A stretch of 64,000 bases of DNA, taken from assembly GCF_963678975.1 (NCBI RefSeq), contig NC_089279.1, positions 34,105,297 to 34,169,296 of the forward strand, read 5' to 3'. The notes under the pieces were generated by a model that worked only from the letters and a program-made list of their open reading frames with translations, was not told the DNA's origin and made no database searches. Of the stretch, positions 10,297-21,860 are shown piece by piece. Origin of the DNA: Dysidea avara (Eukaryota > Porifera > Demospongiae > Dictyoceratida > Dysideidae). Both the position numbers and the translations under genes were made by a program. Within the stretch, counting starts at the first letter, position 1, and every line of letters begins with the position of its first letter.

Positions 10297-11121
10297 ACAA
10301 CACACTACTCATAAACTTTCATTAGTACAAGCTAAGTGCAAATATGTAGAGCACAACCAATTGCTAGTACAAAAAAAGCAATTCACTGGTTTGGCTGTTT
10401 TTTGTTTTTTTTTTGTTTTTTTTTTATGCATGTATAGAAGACCAGTAAATGAGACACTACATATAGTTCTGTTAGTAATTAGACAGCCATCATGTGTGAC
10501 ACAGTGTCAGTAATCTATGTCCATGCAATGCAGTAACCAAACATGGCCCTTAAACATTTTATGAACATTCTATTAAGAGAAATTTCTGCCAAAATTCTGA
10601 TAAATACAACCCTGTTGTCATCACATGCTCATGATCACTGCTATACATAACACCCTGGCCATTGTGGCCAACCACATCTCTTATCTAAACGTTTGTACCA
10701 CTTAGACCACATGCATGGGCATAGATACAAGGGGGCTAATGCTCCTCCATGTTTTAGGATTAAGATACCCTAATAAAGTAATCAGCTACTCTAATAGAAC
10801 AGTAATAAAACATCCAGATGCATCTTCTGTACAAACTCACTACCATAATTCAAGGTGATTATTTTTGTGGAGAAATGCATCCAGATCCCTCTAGATGCAT
10901 CATATGCTATGTAATTGTATCAACCATGCAGTTAGCAACCTTCTTATAGTTCTTAAAATTTGCTACACCCAACAGCACAGAACAATTTATTCTCTCTTGT
11001 TAGCCAATGTTGAAGCATATTGCATATGCCTTCTATATTGCTATTATAAAAAAATAATCCGTGCAGAATTTTTTTACAATTAGGTTGCTAGAGGAACAAT
11101 CATAAACCATTTGTTTCTTAC
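10297..11121. other. Intron interior, no exon seen
   Basis: This is part of the long intron between the 11122-11271 and 4036-4255 exons. It holds a CTCTAATAGAA module at 10762-10806 and T-rich runs near 10395-10425. I see no exon; plus-strand ORFs here have no recognisable content. Confidence 0.4.
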
Positions 11122-11271
11122 CGGCTTAACCTTAGCAGGTGTTAGAACCCAATCAGCATCACTAGGAGTACCATCATATGCTAACTCCAAATACTGCTCA
11201 TTATACATGGTAAACACTTCAGCACTTTGCAGAAGGCGTTCATTTTTTCTAGCATACTGTCCTTTGACATT
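11122..11271 (-). CDS. Internal exon, 50 codons, C-terminal to ZU5
   Basis: It is flanked by a textbook acceptor (TTTCACTGCAG) and donor (CCG then GTAAGAAAC). It is exactly 150 nt with phase 0 at both ends and fully open in the frame set by the preceding exon. The peptide has a YARKNERLL stretch and ends in ADWVLTPAKVKP. A W-V-x-P block is, from memory, usual at this point in sponge ZU5-Death proteins. The 85-bp intron to the ZU5 exon is compact. No function can be assigned to the exon alone. Confidence 0.72.
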
Positions 11272-11356
11272 CTGCAGTGAAAAATAAACAGCTGTTGCAT
11301 AATAAAGAACAAAACCTATGTATTTACATCAGTTACATTGCTGTTACAATATTTAC

Positions 11357-12392
11357 CTTGATGCAAAGAACATTTTGATAACAAAAACAAACTTCAGCTG
11401 CATATATAACAGAATTTGCAAGTCCTGGTTTAGTAAAATTGTAATACATACTAATAAATTCACTGGAATTGATAGGCATCTCATCTGCCAAACAAAATGA
11501 ACAGAAATGATCAGTAGAATATACACAGTAGTTGAGATCAGCATCAACAAAGCATTTCACTTTCCTCATCACACAACGCCCACTGTTACTATAGCTATTA
11601 TACAGTTTACATGCTTCTAGCATACATATTGTATTAATGGCATCCAAACTATCAACATGAGCATAATGGCTCACTATAAGGTACACCGGAATCTTGAATT
11701 GATAATTCGCTCCAATCCACACAAAGCTGCTAATGGGACAGTAATTGGCAGGCAAATCAAATGGAGCAAAGAGACTACTAGACACTTTAATTTCTACCAA
11801 ATGACTCTGTAAAATGGCACCTGGTGGTACAAACAATGCTGTGTCGTGATCCTCATAGTAGTACACTCCACCGTTGTGATCAACATAGTGTATAAATATT
11901 TCAGAATTCTCAAAAGGGCAACTTTCCTCCACTTTCTTAATTTCAGTATTGCTATCCACTGAATAAGTAAAACTTACTTCAAATATATTACCATGCTTTA
12001 GATATATTGGATTACTCTTAGTTAAGTAAAATAAGTCAAATGAAAAAAGCTCTCCAAAATGATCAGCAAAATTCCTGAAAGTTGTCAAATTTCGAGGCCT
12101 CAAGTGTTTACCATCTACAACCAATTCCAGTATGCAATGATTCACAGACAAAATAACATCAATAATAAATTGTTTTTCTGATAAAAACTTGTAGTCATTG
12201 CTACACAATTTCAGTTTAAGAAGCTTAGAGTTAAACTGTAAATACTGTGCCAACTGAACCATCTGTACTACTTCAATAGCACTTTTAGACAAATCCAATA
12301 CCTCCAATGAGGATATGTCAAATTGTACTATGTCACAGTTAAAACTATCAGGAGAAGCTTGCATTTTTGTCTTACACAATCTCATCAAGTTA
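11357..12392 (-). CDS. ZU5-domain exon with N-terminal leucine-rich stretch
   Basis: The acceptor TTTTTTGTACTTAG (AG 12394-12393) and donor CAAG then GTAAAT bound an open exon of 345 codons. The first 90 residues are leucine-rich with the pattern LEVLDLSKSAI and LLKLKLCSND, like a short ribonuclease-inhibitor-type LRR segment. Around residues 165-260 lies a ZU5-like domain: GGVYYYEDHDTALFVPPGAI, then FVWIGANYQFKIPVYLIV and HYAHVD. YSTDHFCSFCLA follows, as at the ZU5/UPA border. ZU5 domains occur in UNC5, ankyrins and PIDD1, and in many sponge Death-domain proteins. The first base completes a codon, so the upstream exon must end in phase 2, exactly as the 13641-17595 exon would. An ATG near 12385 could instead start a separate gene. 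Confidence 0.75.
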
Positions 12393-13640
12393 CTAAGTAC
12401 AAAAAAATTAAGTAATCATTAACAAACTTGTAATATTTATGAGGGCTTTGCCTGATATGTATGCCAACAACCTGAGGACCGCAAGCCCAAAGGCATACAT
12501 ATCAGGCAAAAGCCCAAATGCCCTATGTTACAACCAATATGAAATCTATAGCAGGTTAATAGCCTGTGCCAGGTGATCAATCACTCAAGCCAATACGAGT
12601 GCAACCACTGGTAATTATATATACATGTCAGCAGCTGGTACATTCTGGCTATGTTTGGTTATGATGAACGAACAAATCTGAGAGATACCACAGAGAATTT
12701 TGGTTACAAGAGTTTAACGTTTTAATCAGTGCTGTTGAATCATTTATGGCATAATTGCAGAGTTTACTAAAAGCCTAGATGGGCATATGCTTGCTTCATA
12801 TAGAGTAGTAATTTCATGTTATCAGTAATGTGGGTGTGGTCTGTACTTGAAAACATGCAGAAACAATTGCAATAGCACTACTTCTCACCTTAGCCTAACA
12901 TTAACCCAATGTTTTTCAGTGTAAGGATAAAACGTAACGCTCTCCATCTGAACGGTTTCTATGGCCAAATCCAAGTCGTGCATACTAATCACATGAGTAT
13001 TAATTGATCCCCACAATCGATTTTGGCCTTAATTCCTATGTAATTGCTGCCCATTTGTAGGTCACTTGTAGCCTGGGCTAAATTCAGATGTAGCCTGGGC
13101 AAAGTTGCCAACTGGGCTACATTGTGATTTGTGAATGTAGCCCGGGGTGGCTCCTTTGATCTGAGAGATGTGAAAGTGATACATTGATTAATGGTACCCA
13201 GGTTGTATTGTAGTAATCAGGCTCTTCATTTTTCTGTTTTTAACAAAACCCCTTTGCCTTTGCAGATGCAAACAAACAAAATACACAATTTTTTTAAGGA
13301 GTTAGGCATACAGAACCCACACCTACAGCTGACAGTGGGCATTTGCCTATTCTTAAAACAAAGTCTGCATTAATTTTGTGTACAAATGTCCAACATCTCA
13401 TATTCCACCAGATTTACTTCAAATGTAGTATAGACATAAGCACTAAATATACATCAAGTAAATAAGTAGGTCACTGTAATGGTTATTTTATTCACATTTG
13501 ACATATGACATACATATTTCACAGTGTCTTAACCATAGTATGAGTCTTGACCATGCATTGTCCAAACTAATGCCAAATATGCTCAAAACCCATTGCCTTT
13601 TGTGTGGAAAACAAATACAACATAAACCCTTGTAACATAC
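12393..13640. other. Intron or intergenic gap with a palindromic MITE
   Basis: It lies between the Roco exon and the ZU5 exon. Bases 12440-12520 form a hairpin (TTTGCCTGATATGTATGCC against GGCATACATATCAGGCAAA) of the GCCTGATATA palindrome family. A CCCACAATCGATTTTGG motif lies near 13010. No minus-strand exon was seen, so direct splicing across the gap is plausible. Confidence 0.5.
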
Positions 13641-16600
13641 TTGACTTCCCAAACAATAGCAACCCCAGCTATGTCCACTAGCAGACTGTTTTCATGTTTA
13701 TTCAGAAACAATTCGATTAAACTATCATTGGGTTGGAAGGTTTTTCCACCACTTAATATCAAGTACTTCTGGAAAGGACCAGGGCAGTTGATAGTACACA
13801 AAAAGTATACACAACTGGAGTACAGTTTGAAATCAGCAAGAACTTTACTAGGACAGTTTATATCAAACACAATGATGTGTCCACTGGCTAAACCAATCCA
13901 TACAGAATCAACAGAGGTACATAAGGCAGTAATTATTTGGTCTCTAGGGTCACTGACACAACACCTATCCTTGGCTAAAATACCCACATCAACATCACAT
14001 AAGTGTGTACATTGGTAAGCATCCCAAGATGACAACAAGGTACTTCCAAGGCAAGCAGTCCACACCTGATCACCATTACCAGACAGTACCATCTTTCCTA
14101 TGTAAGCATGATTTTTAGATTTCATCTCCTCCTTACTATGAACTTCAAGAGTGGTGGGAGTCATAAAATATATTTTATTACAACTGGATACCCACAAGTG
14201 AGTCTGAGTCAACACCAATCCATCCACACAATATTCTGATACACGATAGTGACAATGCGACCATATGTCATCGTACATGCACTGTTCATCAATACAGATA
14301 GCAAAACAGTAACCCTCTTCTGTACCAATGTACATGGTATGTTCAGAACTACTAATACATGACACCACGATGTTTCCTGTTGATATCTCATGTAACAGCT
14401 CTTGTGACTGCCCATAAAATATAAATACGACACTACTCCCTATGTCAAATTGTGCAGCAATCCAAACATACTCAGCACACTGTTCCATACAACACACTTG
14501 GACATTTCTTAAGAAGTGCTTATAGACTATCTCTAATGGACTTGTTTTAAAGATATTTAGTTCAGTTCCTCCTACTCCATCACAACATACCCATAGCTCA
14601 TTACATAACTCAGTCTCACTGAAAGAGACAATGCAACCATTGGAAACGGTGCTCTTACCAGTGAAAGTAATGGTACCTATGTCAGTTTCAAACTGGCAAA
14701 CAACTTCATTATAATCAATTAGATACACTGGGTCTACATTAGTAGGAATGAGATCTTTTAAATGGACTTTGTGAGTAGCACCACACTCTGTAGTCAACTT
14801 GTTACTGTCGATCAGTGGCAACAACTGGCCTACTTGGAATTCGAATGGGTCTTTAACACCAAGTTGGACACACACATAACAGGGGACCCTTTGCTCAACT
14901 AATGTAGGATATTGTTTAGAAATTAGCTGATTAATCAGTTGAATCAACTGACACATCACTTTGCACCCTCCAACTGTTGGTGAGCACATGATTGCAATAC
15001 CATCCTTGTCCTTGTGATTGGAGATTTCAATTAAAGATGAAATGACAAAACACAGCCTATTTGCACTGTATTTAAGTCCTGTTTTCCAGTACACTAAGTT
15101 TTTAATGTTAGGTTCATTCAATGTATCATAGTGTTCTAGTTGTTGAGAGCCACTACACACCAGTTCAAACCAATAACTTTCTATAGACTCCTCTCTTAAA
15201 TAAGATGAATCGTCCGTTATAGGGGACACTGATTCTGACCAAACACTACTAGAATGCTCTAAAAGTTCATCAGATATGCTACAGAAAGAACGTGTCTCAC
15301 TGCTAAAATAATCACTAGTTGAAATTATGTCATCACGGTTAACTGGTATTTGCTCATTTATTACATCCATGACTTCTTTGACAGACTTTGTTACACTTGA
15401 TAGCAACTGACTCCAAAAGTACTGACTTTCAGACAGAAGTGGAGAAAACAGAATGAAACGCTTAAAGTAACGTTTTTCATCAGACAGAATAACTGAGCGA
15501 GTAATAGGAAGTAAAGAAGGAATTAGAATCCTTCTACACTCGTTATCTAGTGGTAGAGCAATCTCAAACTTATTAAGTAGTGTAAGAAAGTATTTCACAG
15601 GAAACCCCATGTCCTTAACTATACAAAACAGATCCTCTACTTTCAAGATACCTTGTATAGCATAAGACTTCATTTGCTTGACAGAAACAACTGCAGACAG
15701 GATGTCATAGAGAAAAGAAGGATCAATAATATACAAGTCATCCAGATTATGCTTACTATCAGCATAAAACAGCAAGGCACCAACTTCATGTAAAAATTGG
15801 CTAGCATTGTGTATTTCTTCATAATCATCATCCTTGATGTCAGTAAGACCATAATCCCTTATTAACTTCCTGAACTCTCCAGCATACATAAAGCACCTGT
15901 TTTTCTTTAGCTTTTGATAAATACTGATTAGTTTCCTATCTAATGTGTGGTAGCTGGATGGAATCATGGCACCCATCACACATCGATTGTTTAGCTTGTA
16001 TTCTGAAGCAGCATTGTAAATGTCATCCTTCAGTTTAACCAAATCCTCTGTTTCATATTGTAATCCCACTACATTATGGCTAGCAACAAATAGAGAATGG
16101 TACTGAGCAGTGAGCTCTTGTACTTTTCCCAGTAGATAGTTAACCTTTTCTGATTTTTCTTCATCAGACAACATATCAAGAAAGGTACCCACAATAATGA
16201 CACAAGAATCTGGAACTTGAGTAGAAATACTGTCCAGAAATGGCTTTAGACTGGAAACTCCATCATCCCCTTCGGTGACATTCCACAGCAATAAATACAT
16301 GGATCGCTTAGACAAAAAACAATGGTAAGTGGCATCATATCCTTCCTGATTAGTAAAGTCCCAAATTCTGAAGTTAAAAGTCCTTTTACCTGATGATTGC
16401 GGAGTATGTTTCCACTTGCTAATAACTATACTACATGACTCATTGCTAATTTGCTTGCTAAGCAATCTAGCTACAATTGTGGACTTCCCTACTCCAGGCT
16501 TACCAAGAACCATTAATTTCATATGTAAATATTCATGAGCATTGCGTAGTTGACTATTGAGGTATTGGATACAGTCATCTGTAGAAGCACGATAATTCTT

Positions 16601-17595
16601 GGGAGGATGATTTAAATCATTAAGACCTTCTAGATTAAGATCATGAAGATTTTTTAACTGGCCTAGCTGATTAGGAAGGGTAAGAATTGTTGAGTTATAG
16701 GCAATATTGAGTGTGGTAAGAGCAAGAAATGAACATACACAATCAGGAACAGTGTGAAGCTGGTTGAAGCTAATATCAAGAATCTCCAACTTAGGTGCTC
16801 CAAAATTAGGCAAGCTTCTCAAATGGTTGTGTGACAATTTAAGTACAAAGAGGGAAGCAGGTAATTGTGGTACATCAGGAATTTCCACAATGTAATTGTG
16901 TGACAGATTCAATGTGGCTATGCAAGGTAGCTCCAATAGGGAGTAGGGTACTTTACGTAACCTGTTCTGCTGCAAGTCAATCTTAGTACAGTGCTTCAAG
17001 TAGGTACCCATTTCTTTTGGGAGAGAAGGGAACTCATTACAAGCTAACATTAACTCTTTCACCCAGCAAACCTTTTGTAGCCAGGAGATTTCCAGCTGTG
17101 TCAAGCGCAAACCAAACCATAACACAGTTCCTTCTTCTTTATCTATGCCTGTTCTCAACAATAATTCTTCTCTTACTTTAGGAGCATTATTTCGTCGTGA
17201 AATTTCAATGGCTACAGCAGTCTTAAAAGATTGATCCAAGACACAATTCTGAAGTTCAGAGAGATTGTCCCTCACTGTTATAAGTATCTTAGAGTCCAAT
17301 CCATCTACATCCTCACCATATAATGTCAAAATTAGAATCTGGTCATCCACCATGGCTGCCTTGATGATAAGAAGTGTTGCAGTAACTGAATATGTTTTTA
17401 GTTTGCGACTCTTGTCCAAAGCTTCATCAATACATGATGCACCACGAAGTATTAATTTTCCAACATTGCTTTGGTTCCCAGTTTCCACTGCAGCCATCAG
17501 AGCTTCATTAACGCAGTTTCTTTCTAGTTCATTGATAGGTGTCTTCAATAATTTATTGAGGTTGGGTCCATTAGTTCTTACTTCCTTTATTAGTT
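13641..17595 (-). CDS. Roco-family exon: ankyrin-like, LRR, Roc GTPase, COR, beta-propeller; no kinase
   Basis: One 3,955-nt open exon follows acceptor TTTTGCAG (AG 17597-17596) and probably leaves at GTCAA then GTATGT. Reading on gives a stop at 13583. Numbering from the open frame at 17629: residues 40-165 look ankyrin-like; 190-345 hold about six LRRs (LDLQQN, LNLSHN, LKLSHN, LDISFN); 370-540 the Roc GTPase with P-loop GKPGVGKST (376-384) and TFLD as G4; about 555-760 COR (ALLFYADS, LYIIDPSFLYDIL); the rest has blades such as VWIGLASGHIIVF. Roc-COR proteins dimerise and bind GTP. The layout is LRRK1-like, but the kinase expected between COR and propeller is absent. G3 reads DFTN instead of DxxG. 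A 4 kb intronless block is unusual for an LRRK gene. Upstream exons were not found. Confidence 0.87.
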
Positions 17596-18638
17596 CTGCA
17601 AAACACAATGTTACATATAAAAAAAACATTCCACCTCATATTCCATAAACAAGAAATATATTTCAATTTACAAACTGTAAATTAACAAAATTGTTAATAA
17701 TGATATAAACAAGTTGATGTTGTCAGGGGATTAATCATACAATCATGTAAACAAGGGACAAATATCGGTTGGCCACTTCTTAAAAATTGGATATTGAGTT
17801 TAATTCACTTAAAATTTTGACAATATAGTTCCAGTCCTACAATGATACCTCAGATCAAAGGAAATACCACAGGGTTATATTTCACATATTGCCCTGATCT
17901 CAGAGCGATACCATGACATTGTCCTGTGGTTAGAGTGAAGTTATGATGTAGCCCTGACCACAAATGCCTTTGATGCTGAAGCAGTATAAAATATTAATTC
18001 CACTGATTTTATTTAAGCTGCTTAAAGTTTTCCACTGTGGATTTGAGTTGATGATAGACTCTAATATATTGGTTTAGCTATGCTAAATGTTCTCTCAAAG
18101 GAAATGTATTGTATTATACAGTTCATCAACTAGGCATCACTGAATACATGATTTGAAGATAATTTTTCTACACAGCACATTTCAACCATGTAACGAGATG
18201 GCTTAGGCATCCTCAAGCTAGGTCAAATACCTTTGTAGTTAAGTTGATGGGACAAATGTCACTTTGTCTTTTCACCTATTAGGTGCACACACCTGAGTGG
18301 TATATTTAACTACATGCAATCCTTGGGCATATTTTATAGTTGTAACATGGTCTGCCTGATATGTCTACCCAGGACCTGAGGGCCTTGGGTCCTGGGTAAA
18401 AAGGCATCGACACCTCAGCAATTATGCCTTTAGAGTTACTTGTAACTTAAAAGTCTTTGATGTGGTCGAGGGTATTTTGATGTGGTCTGACATTTTGACC
18501 AGAGTCTTTGATCCTCAGGGCTCAGGTATGATATATACCATGCAAATAGCAGGGCAACTAATCCCCAAAATCAGTACGAGACCAATCACTGAATTTATTA
18601 TATAGACCAACTTGTAAACTTCGATTATGGGTCAGCAG
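17596..18638. other. 5' flank of the Roco exon, no exon seen
   Basis: The Roco exon enters in phase 1, so coding sequence must lie upstream, but no convincing exon appears here. Bases 18350-18425 contain a degenerate GCCTGATATG...GGGCCTTGGGTCC palindrome, related to 12440-12520. CACCTATTAGGTG lies at 18274. Confidence 0.35.
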
Positions 18639-19820
18639 TAGTGCTCTGCGATATATCAGTAATACCGTTTATCGTGATAAATTGTCATAACCGATTATCA
18701 TACCGTGACAGCGTTTGATAACCGATATATCAAAATAACGGTATATCGATGAATACCGGTATAGGATTGCTTTTAACCCAGCCTTTGGTGTTCAATTATC
18801 CAATTAGTTGATGGTTTAGCAGCCACGCCCTAAAAAAAACTATATATTTTTTTTTTGGTTTTAGGGATGATACCGCTTCATACTAGGCCCAAGACAGGGG
18901 CGTAGCCAGGAATTTTTTGAAGGGGATTCGGATTTAAAGTCGAATGTCTTCAGGGGAAGGCCTGGGTGCTTCCCCTAAACCACACATGTTTGAACGAAAA
19001 TGATGCATACACAAAATGTGCCTTTAGGCAGTAACATTAAAAGGTGTTTGTGCATCTAACTAGCTAACACCTACACACTGCTGTTTATGCAGCTTATAGA
19101 AACTATAAATCTATTGTAAAACTAACTAATCTTCACTTCCAGACAGCATACTGACAGCCAACTTCAATTTCTTAGCACACGGAAGCCCTCCACACTCGAG
19201 TCCCTTAGTTGGCAATACTTCTTTCCAGCTATACCTGTTGATGGTCATTAACTTCAGACTTGGCTTGTACTCCAATATGTTTGAAACATCATGTGCCCAC
19301 AACATGTAACAAATAAACATACCATTCATCAGGTAAATATACATCAACAATTCACAGTTTATGCTAACCTGACACATGTATAACATGACCACTCAAGTTT
19401 AGCAGCTGCTGCCTTGTAATATATCTCAACCAACCACTGAACAGTTCTTCTCCATTTCACTCGCGCCATTTTCAACCGTGCATCACATGCGCAATTGATT
19501 GCGTGATTCAATAGATATGATTTGCAATGTTTCAGCATTAATGTAATGTGACCCTGAAGAGTAGTACAGAGGAGCGCCAGTAGGCAAGTATGTAGCTACC
19601 AGAGAGTTCCAGGGCTGTAAGATTCAGTGTGATTTTTAATTTTAAAAAAAAATCTGCCTCTGAAAGGGGGGTTCGTCCGAACCATCCGAACTCCCCCTAC
19701 CTACGCCCTTGCAAGAAATGATGCAATAGTTACAATAACAAGCTAACTATATACCGATATACCGTGACATTTTCCTGTTACTAATACTGTGTATTCAAAT
19801 TTCAATACCACCAAGCTCTA
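18639..19820. mobile_element. hAT-like element, 8-bp duplication GTCAGCAG, with nested insertion
   Basis: GTCAGCAG at 18631-18638 and 19821-19828 flanks the unit. It begins TAGTGCTCTGCGATATATC and ends TACCACCAAGCTCTA, giving imperfect TIRs. The 8-bp duplication indicates hAT. After removing the inner 18895-19711 insertion the element is about 365 bp, rich in CGATAT/ATACCG motifs and non-coding. Confidence 0.78.
18895..19711. mobile_element. CAGGGGCG-family TIR element, 5-bp duplication CAAGA
   Basis: CAAGA at 18890-18894 and 19712-19716 flanks a unit with ends CAGGGGCGTAGCCAGGAA and CTACCTACGCCCTTG. A close relative at 40827-42265 shares the interior, so the minus-strand ORF at 19126-19392 is repeat sequence. 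The 5-bp duplication is also seen at 38917-39784. hAT-like by its termini, but the superfamily is not certain. Confidence 0.78.
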
Positions 19821-19924
19821 GTCAGCAGCAGCTAATAAGCTTGTCAACATAAACAAGCACGTCATATGGGCATCACGGAAAAGTTCAATATGAAGGAATT
19901 TTACAAGTATTTTAAAGCTGCTGC

Positions 19925-20085
19925 ATTGTTTACTATATAGTTATACAACGGGCACAAGTGCTCTGCCTGATATAAACACACGAGTGCTCTGCCTGATATA
20001 AACGCACGAGCCTGAGGGCCGTTAGGCCCAAAGGCAAGTGCGTTTATACAGGCAGAGCACGACTGCACGTTGTATAACTGCTATG
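19925..20085. repeat. GCCTGATATA palindrome with internal duplication
   Basis: TTATACAACGGGCACAAGTG opens and the inverse closes near 20085. A GTGCTCTGCCTGATATAAAC unit is doubled on the left arm. The centre is GAGCCTGAGGGCC/GGCCCAAAGGC. Relatives lie at 12440-12520, 18350-18425 and 25594-25708. It directly precedes the Crypton-bearing repeat frame. Confidence 0.7.
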
Positions 20086-20200
20086 TACCACTCACCTAAT
20101 AGGTGGAAAGATCCAAAGCTGCAGCTGCATTTCTTTTATAAGATAGAACACCATTATCGATCGTGGTCTTCAGAATGGAATGACCTGACAACATAAATGC
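20086..20200. repeat. Left frame of the Crypton-bearing element (copy A)
   Basis: It starts at CTCACCTAATAGGTGGAAAG and matches 24965-25055 (copy B) closely, including GCAGCTGCATTTCTTTTATA and the CATTATCGAT motif. It pairs with the right frame at 22235-22680. Confidence 0.65.
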
Positions 20201-20218
20201 GAACCCACAATCAAAGTG

Positions 20219-20277
20219 ATTGGTGAGCATTAAATGAAATTGGTGAGCATTAAATGAAATTGGTGAGCATTAAATGA
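20219..20277 (+). repeat. Three tandem 20-bp units before the recombinase
   Basis: ATTGGTGAGCATTAAATGAA is repeated three times with almost no divergence, just upstream of the decayed tyrosine-recombinase gene. The start codon at 20274 of one short frame falls in the last unit. It could be a recent slippage expansion or a binding-site array. Confidence 0.8.
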
Positions 20278-20299
20278 GTCAAACACATGCAAGACAGTT

Positions 20300-21860
20300 T
20301 GTTAGTCCTTCACTAATTGTTACTTCTCCTAAGCCAGGAGTACCAAAGACAGATTATAAGAAGTTTTGTTTATGGCTACCTGATTGGTGTCCATGTTGCA
20401 TTAGTGATAAGGCAGAAAGAAAAAATGTGTCGCCGTGTGAAGGACCAGAGCAGCAAAATCGAAAGTCACTTAAACTTAAGCGAACCCGTAGCAAAAAAGG
20501 AGTAGTGTTGTTACAAAGAAAGTAAAGGTAGATGATGCAAAGAACGGTGATGACAATGAAGAAATGGCGGACAACAGTAAAGAATGGTTTTCTTTTGATG
20601 TTACAGTAGAAGAACTTGATGCATTTAAAGAAGGGATTTGCCCAGAGAACACAGCAAAGAACACTGATTGGGCACTGCGGAACTTTGAAACTTGGAGAAA
20701 AGCTCGTAATGATAAACACCCAGAGGATATGTGTTCTTCAGATCTTTTTACAGATGGCACTAATAAAGAAATTTGTGACTGGCTTTGAAAATTTGTTAGC
20801 AAAACACACAAAGCAGATGGCACAGAGTATACTCCACGAAGTTTATATCTGTTGTTATCAGCATTACAAAGGCATGTAAGAAAGATCCACCCCGTACAAG
20901 ATGTCAACTTCTTTCGTGATCCAGTATTTCGTCCACACAAAAATGTGTGTGATGCAATGTTCAAAAGGTTACACAGTAAAGGCATAGGAACAGAAACTAA
21001 AGCAACACCAGCTATTACTCCTAGCCATGAAGATATTCTTTGGAACAAAGGAATAATTGGTTTTCATAACCCAGCAAGCTTGCTGAATGCTGTGTTCTTT
21101 TACAACGGAAAAAACTTATGCCTACGTGGCGGAGTCGAATATCGAAACTTACAGCTGTCTCAAGTGAAAAGGGAAGTAGCCATGCTACAAGGTAAAGCAG
21201 TTGCTTGTTATGTATATAGAGAGTTTGGATCTAAGAACAACCAAAATGGTTTTACCAGCTTGAATCAGAAAAACAAGACAGTAAGACAGTATGCTACTGA
21301 CTCTGAACGTTGCCATGTTAAAATTTTAGACAGATATTTGCAGTTGCTACCTCCAGGTGCATATTTTCTATCTTCAACCGCTCAGTGGTATTCCTGAAAA
21401 TTCTACTGCACCTTGGTTTAAAAATGTAGCAGTTGGAAGAAACACGTTGGGCAATATGATGAAGAATATGTGCAATAAGGCAGGAATTTCTGGTGGGTTT
21501 ACTAACCATAGTCTCAAAGCGTACGGAGCTACTGCACTCTTTCAGGAAAAGGTTCCTGAAAAACCAATCCAACAAAGAACTGGCCATCGTTCTTTGGAGT
21601 CATTAAGGCAGTACGAGCATACATCGGAATCTCAGCTTGTTGAAGTTTCTAATGTAATGGCAGGTAGTAGTAAGGATTGGAATCCTGGCACAAGCAGTGA
21701 TCATGTAGCAATTTCAAACCGTCAACCAGACATAGTATCTCCAACTATACAAAGCAGCTATGGAAATGATGCTATGCTGATGCCAAGGAACCCGACATTT
21801 ATCCTAAACAATTGTACATTCTCTGGAAGCTCTGTGTCATTTGTAGGGACCACTGTGTAA
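20300..21860 (+). pseudogene. Decayed Crypton-type tyrosine recombinase (KIAA1958/QRICH1-like)
   Basis: The coding region is conserved from about 20560 to 21700. It contains DWALRNFETWRKAR, LYLLLSALQRHVRKI, LCLRGGVEYRNL, a PWFKNVAVGRNTL linker and a C-terminal NHSLKAYGATALF...QRTGHRSLESLRQYEHT block. This is the domain layout of Crypton recombinases and of their domesticated KIAA1958/QRICH1/ZMYM relatives. Box I Arg (LRGG), the TGHRS His and the terminal Tyr are visible, but the HxxR Arg reads Lys (HSLK). An in-frame TGA interrupts at 20786-20788, a frameshift occurs near 21360-21397, and the basic N-terminal segment (20300-20520) is in another frame. It is therefore a non-functional copy. 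Cryptons insert by recombination without a DDE transposase; no TIRs were found for it. Confidence 0.82.

Noticed and set aside
10880..11083. Plus-strand 62-residue ORF
   Set aside because: AT-rich, no domain, in the presumed intron of the minus-strand gene.
19126..19392. 88-residue ORF with a similar ORF at 41095-41385
   Set aside because: Similarity follows from two copies of the same TIR element. The frames diverge at both ends and no domain is visible.
20476..21048. 190-residue minus-strand ORF
   Set aside because: It is antisense to the recombinase region, whose plus-strand frames match a known family. The antisense peptide has no recognisable domain.
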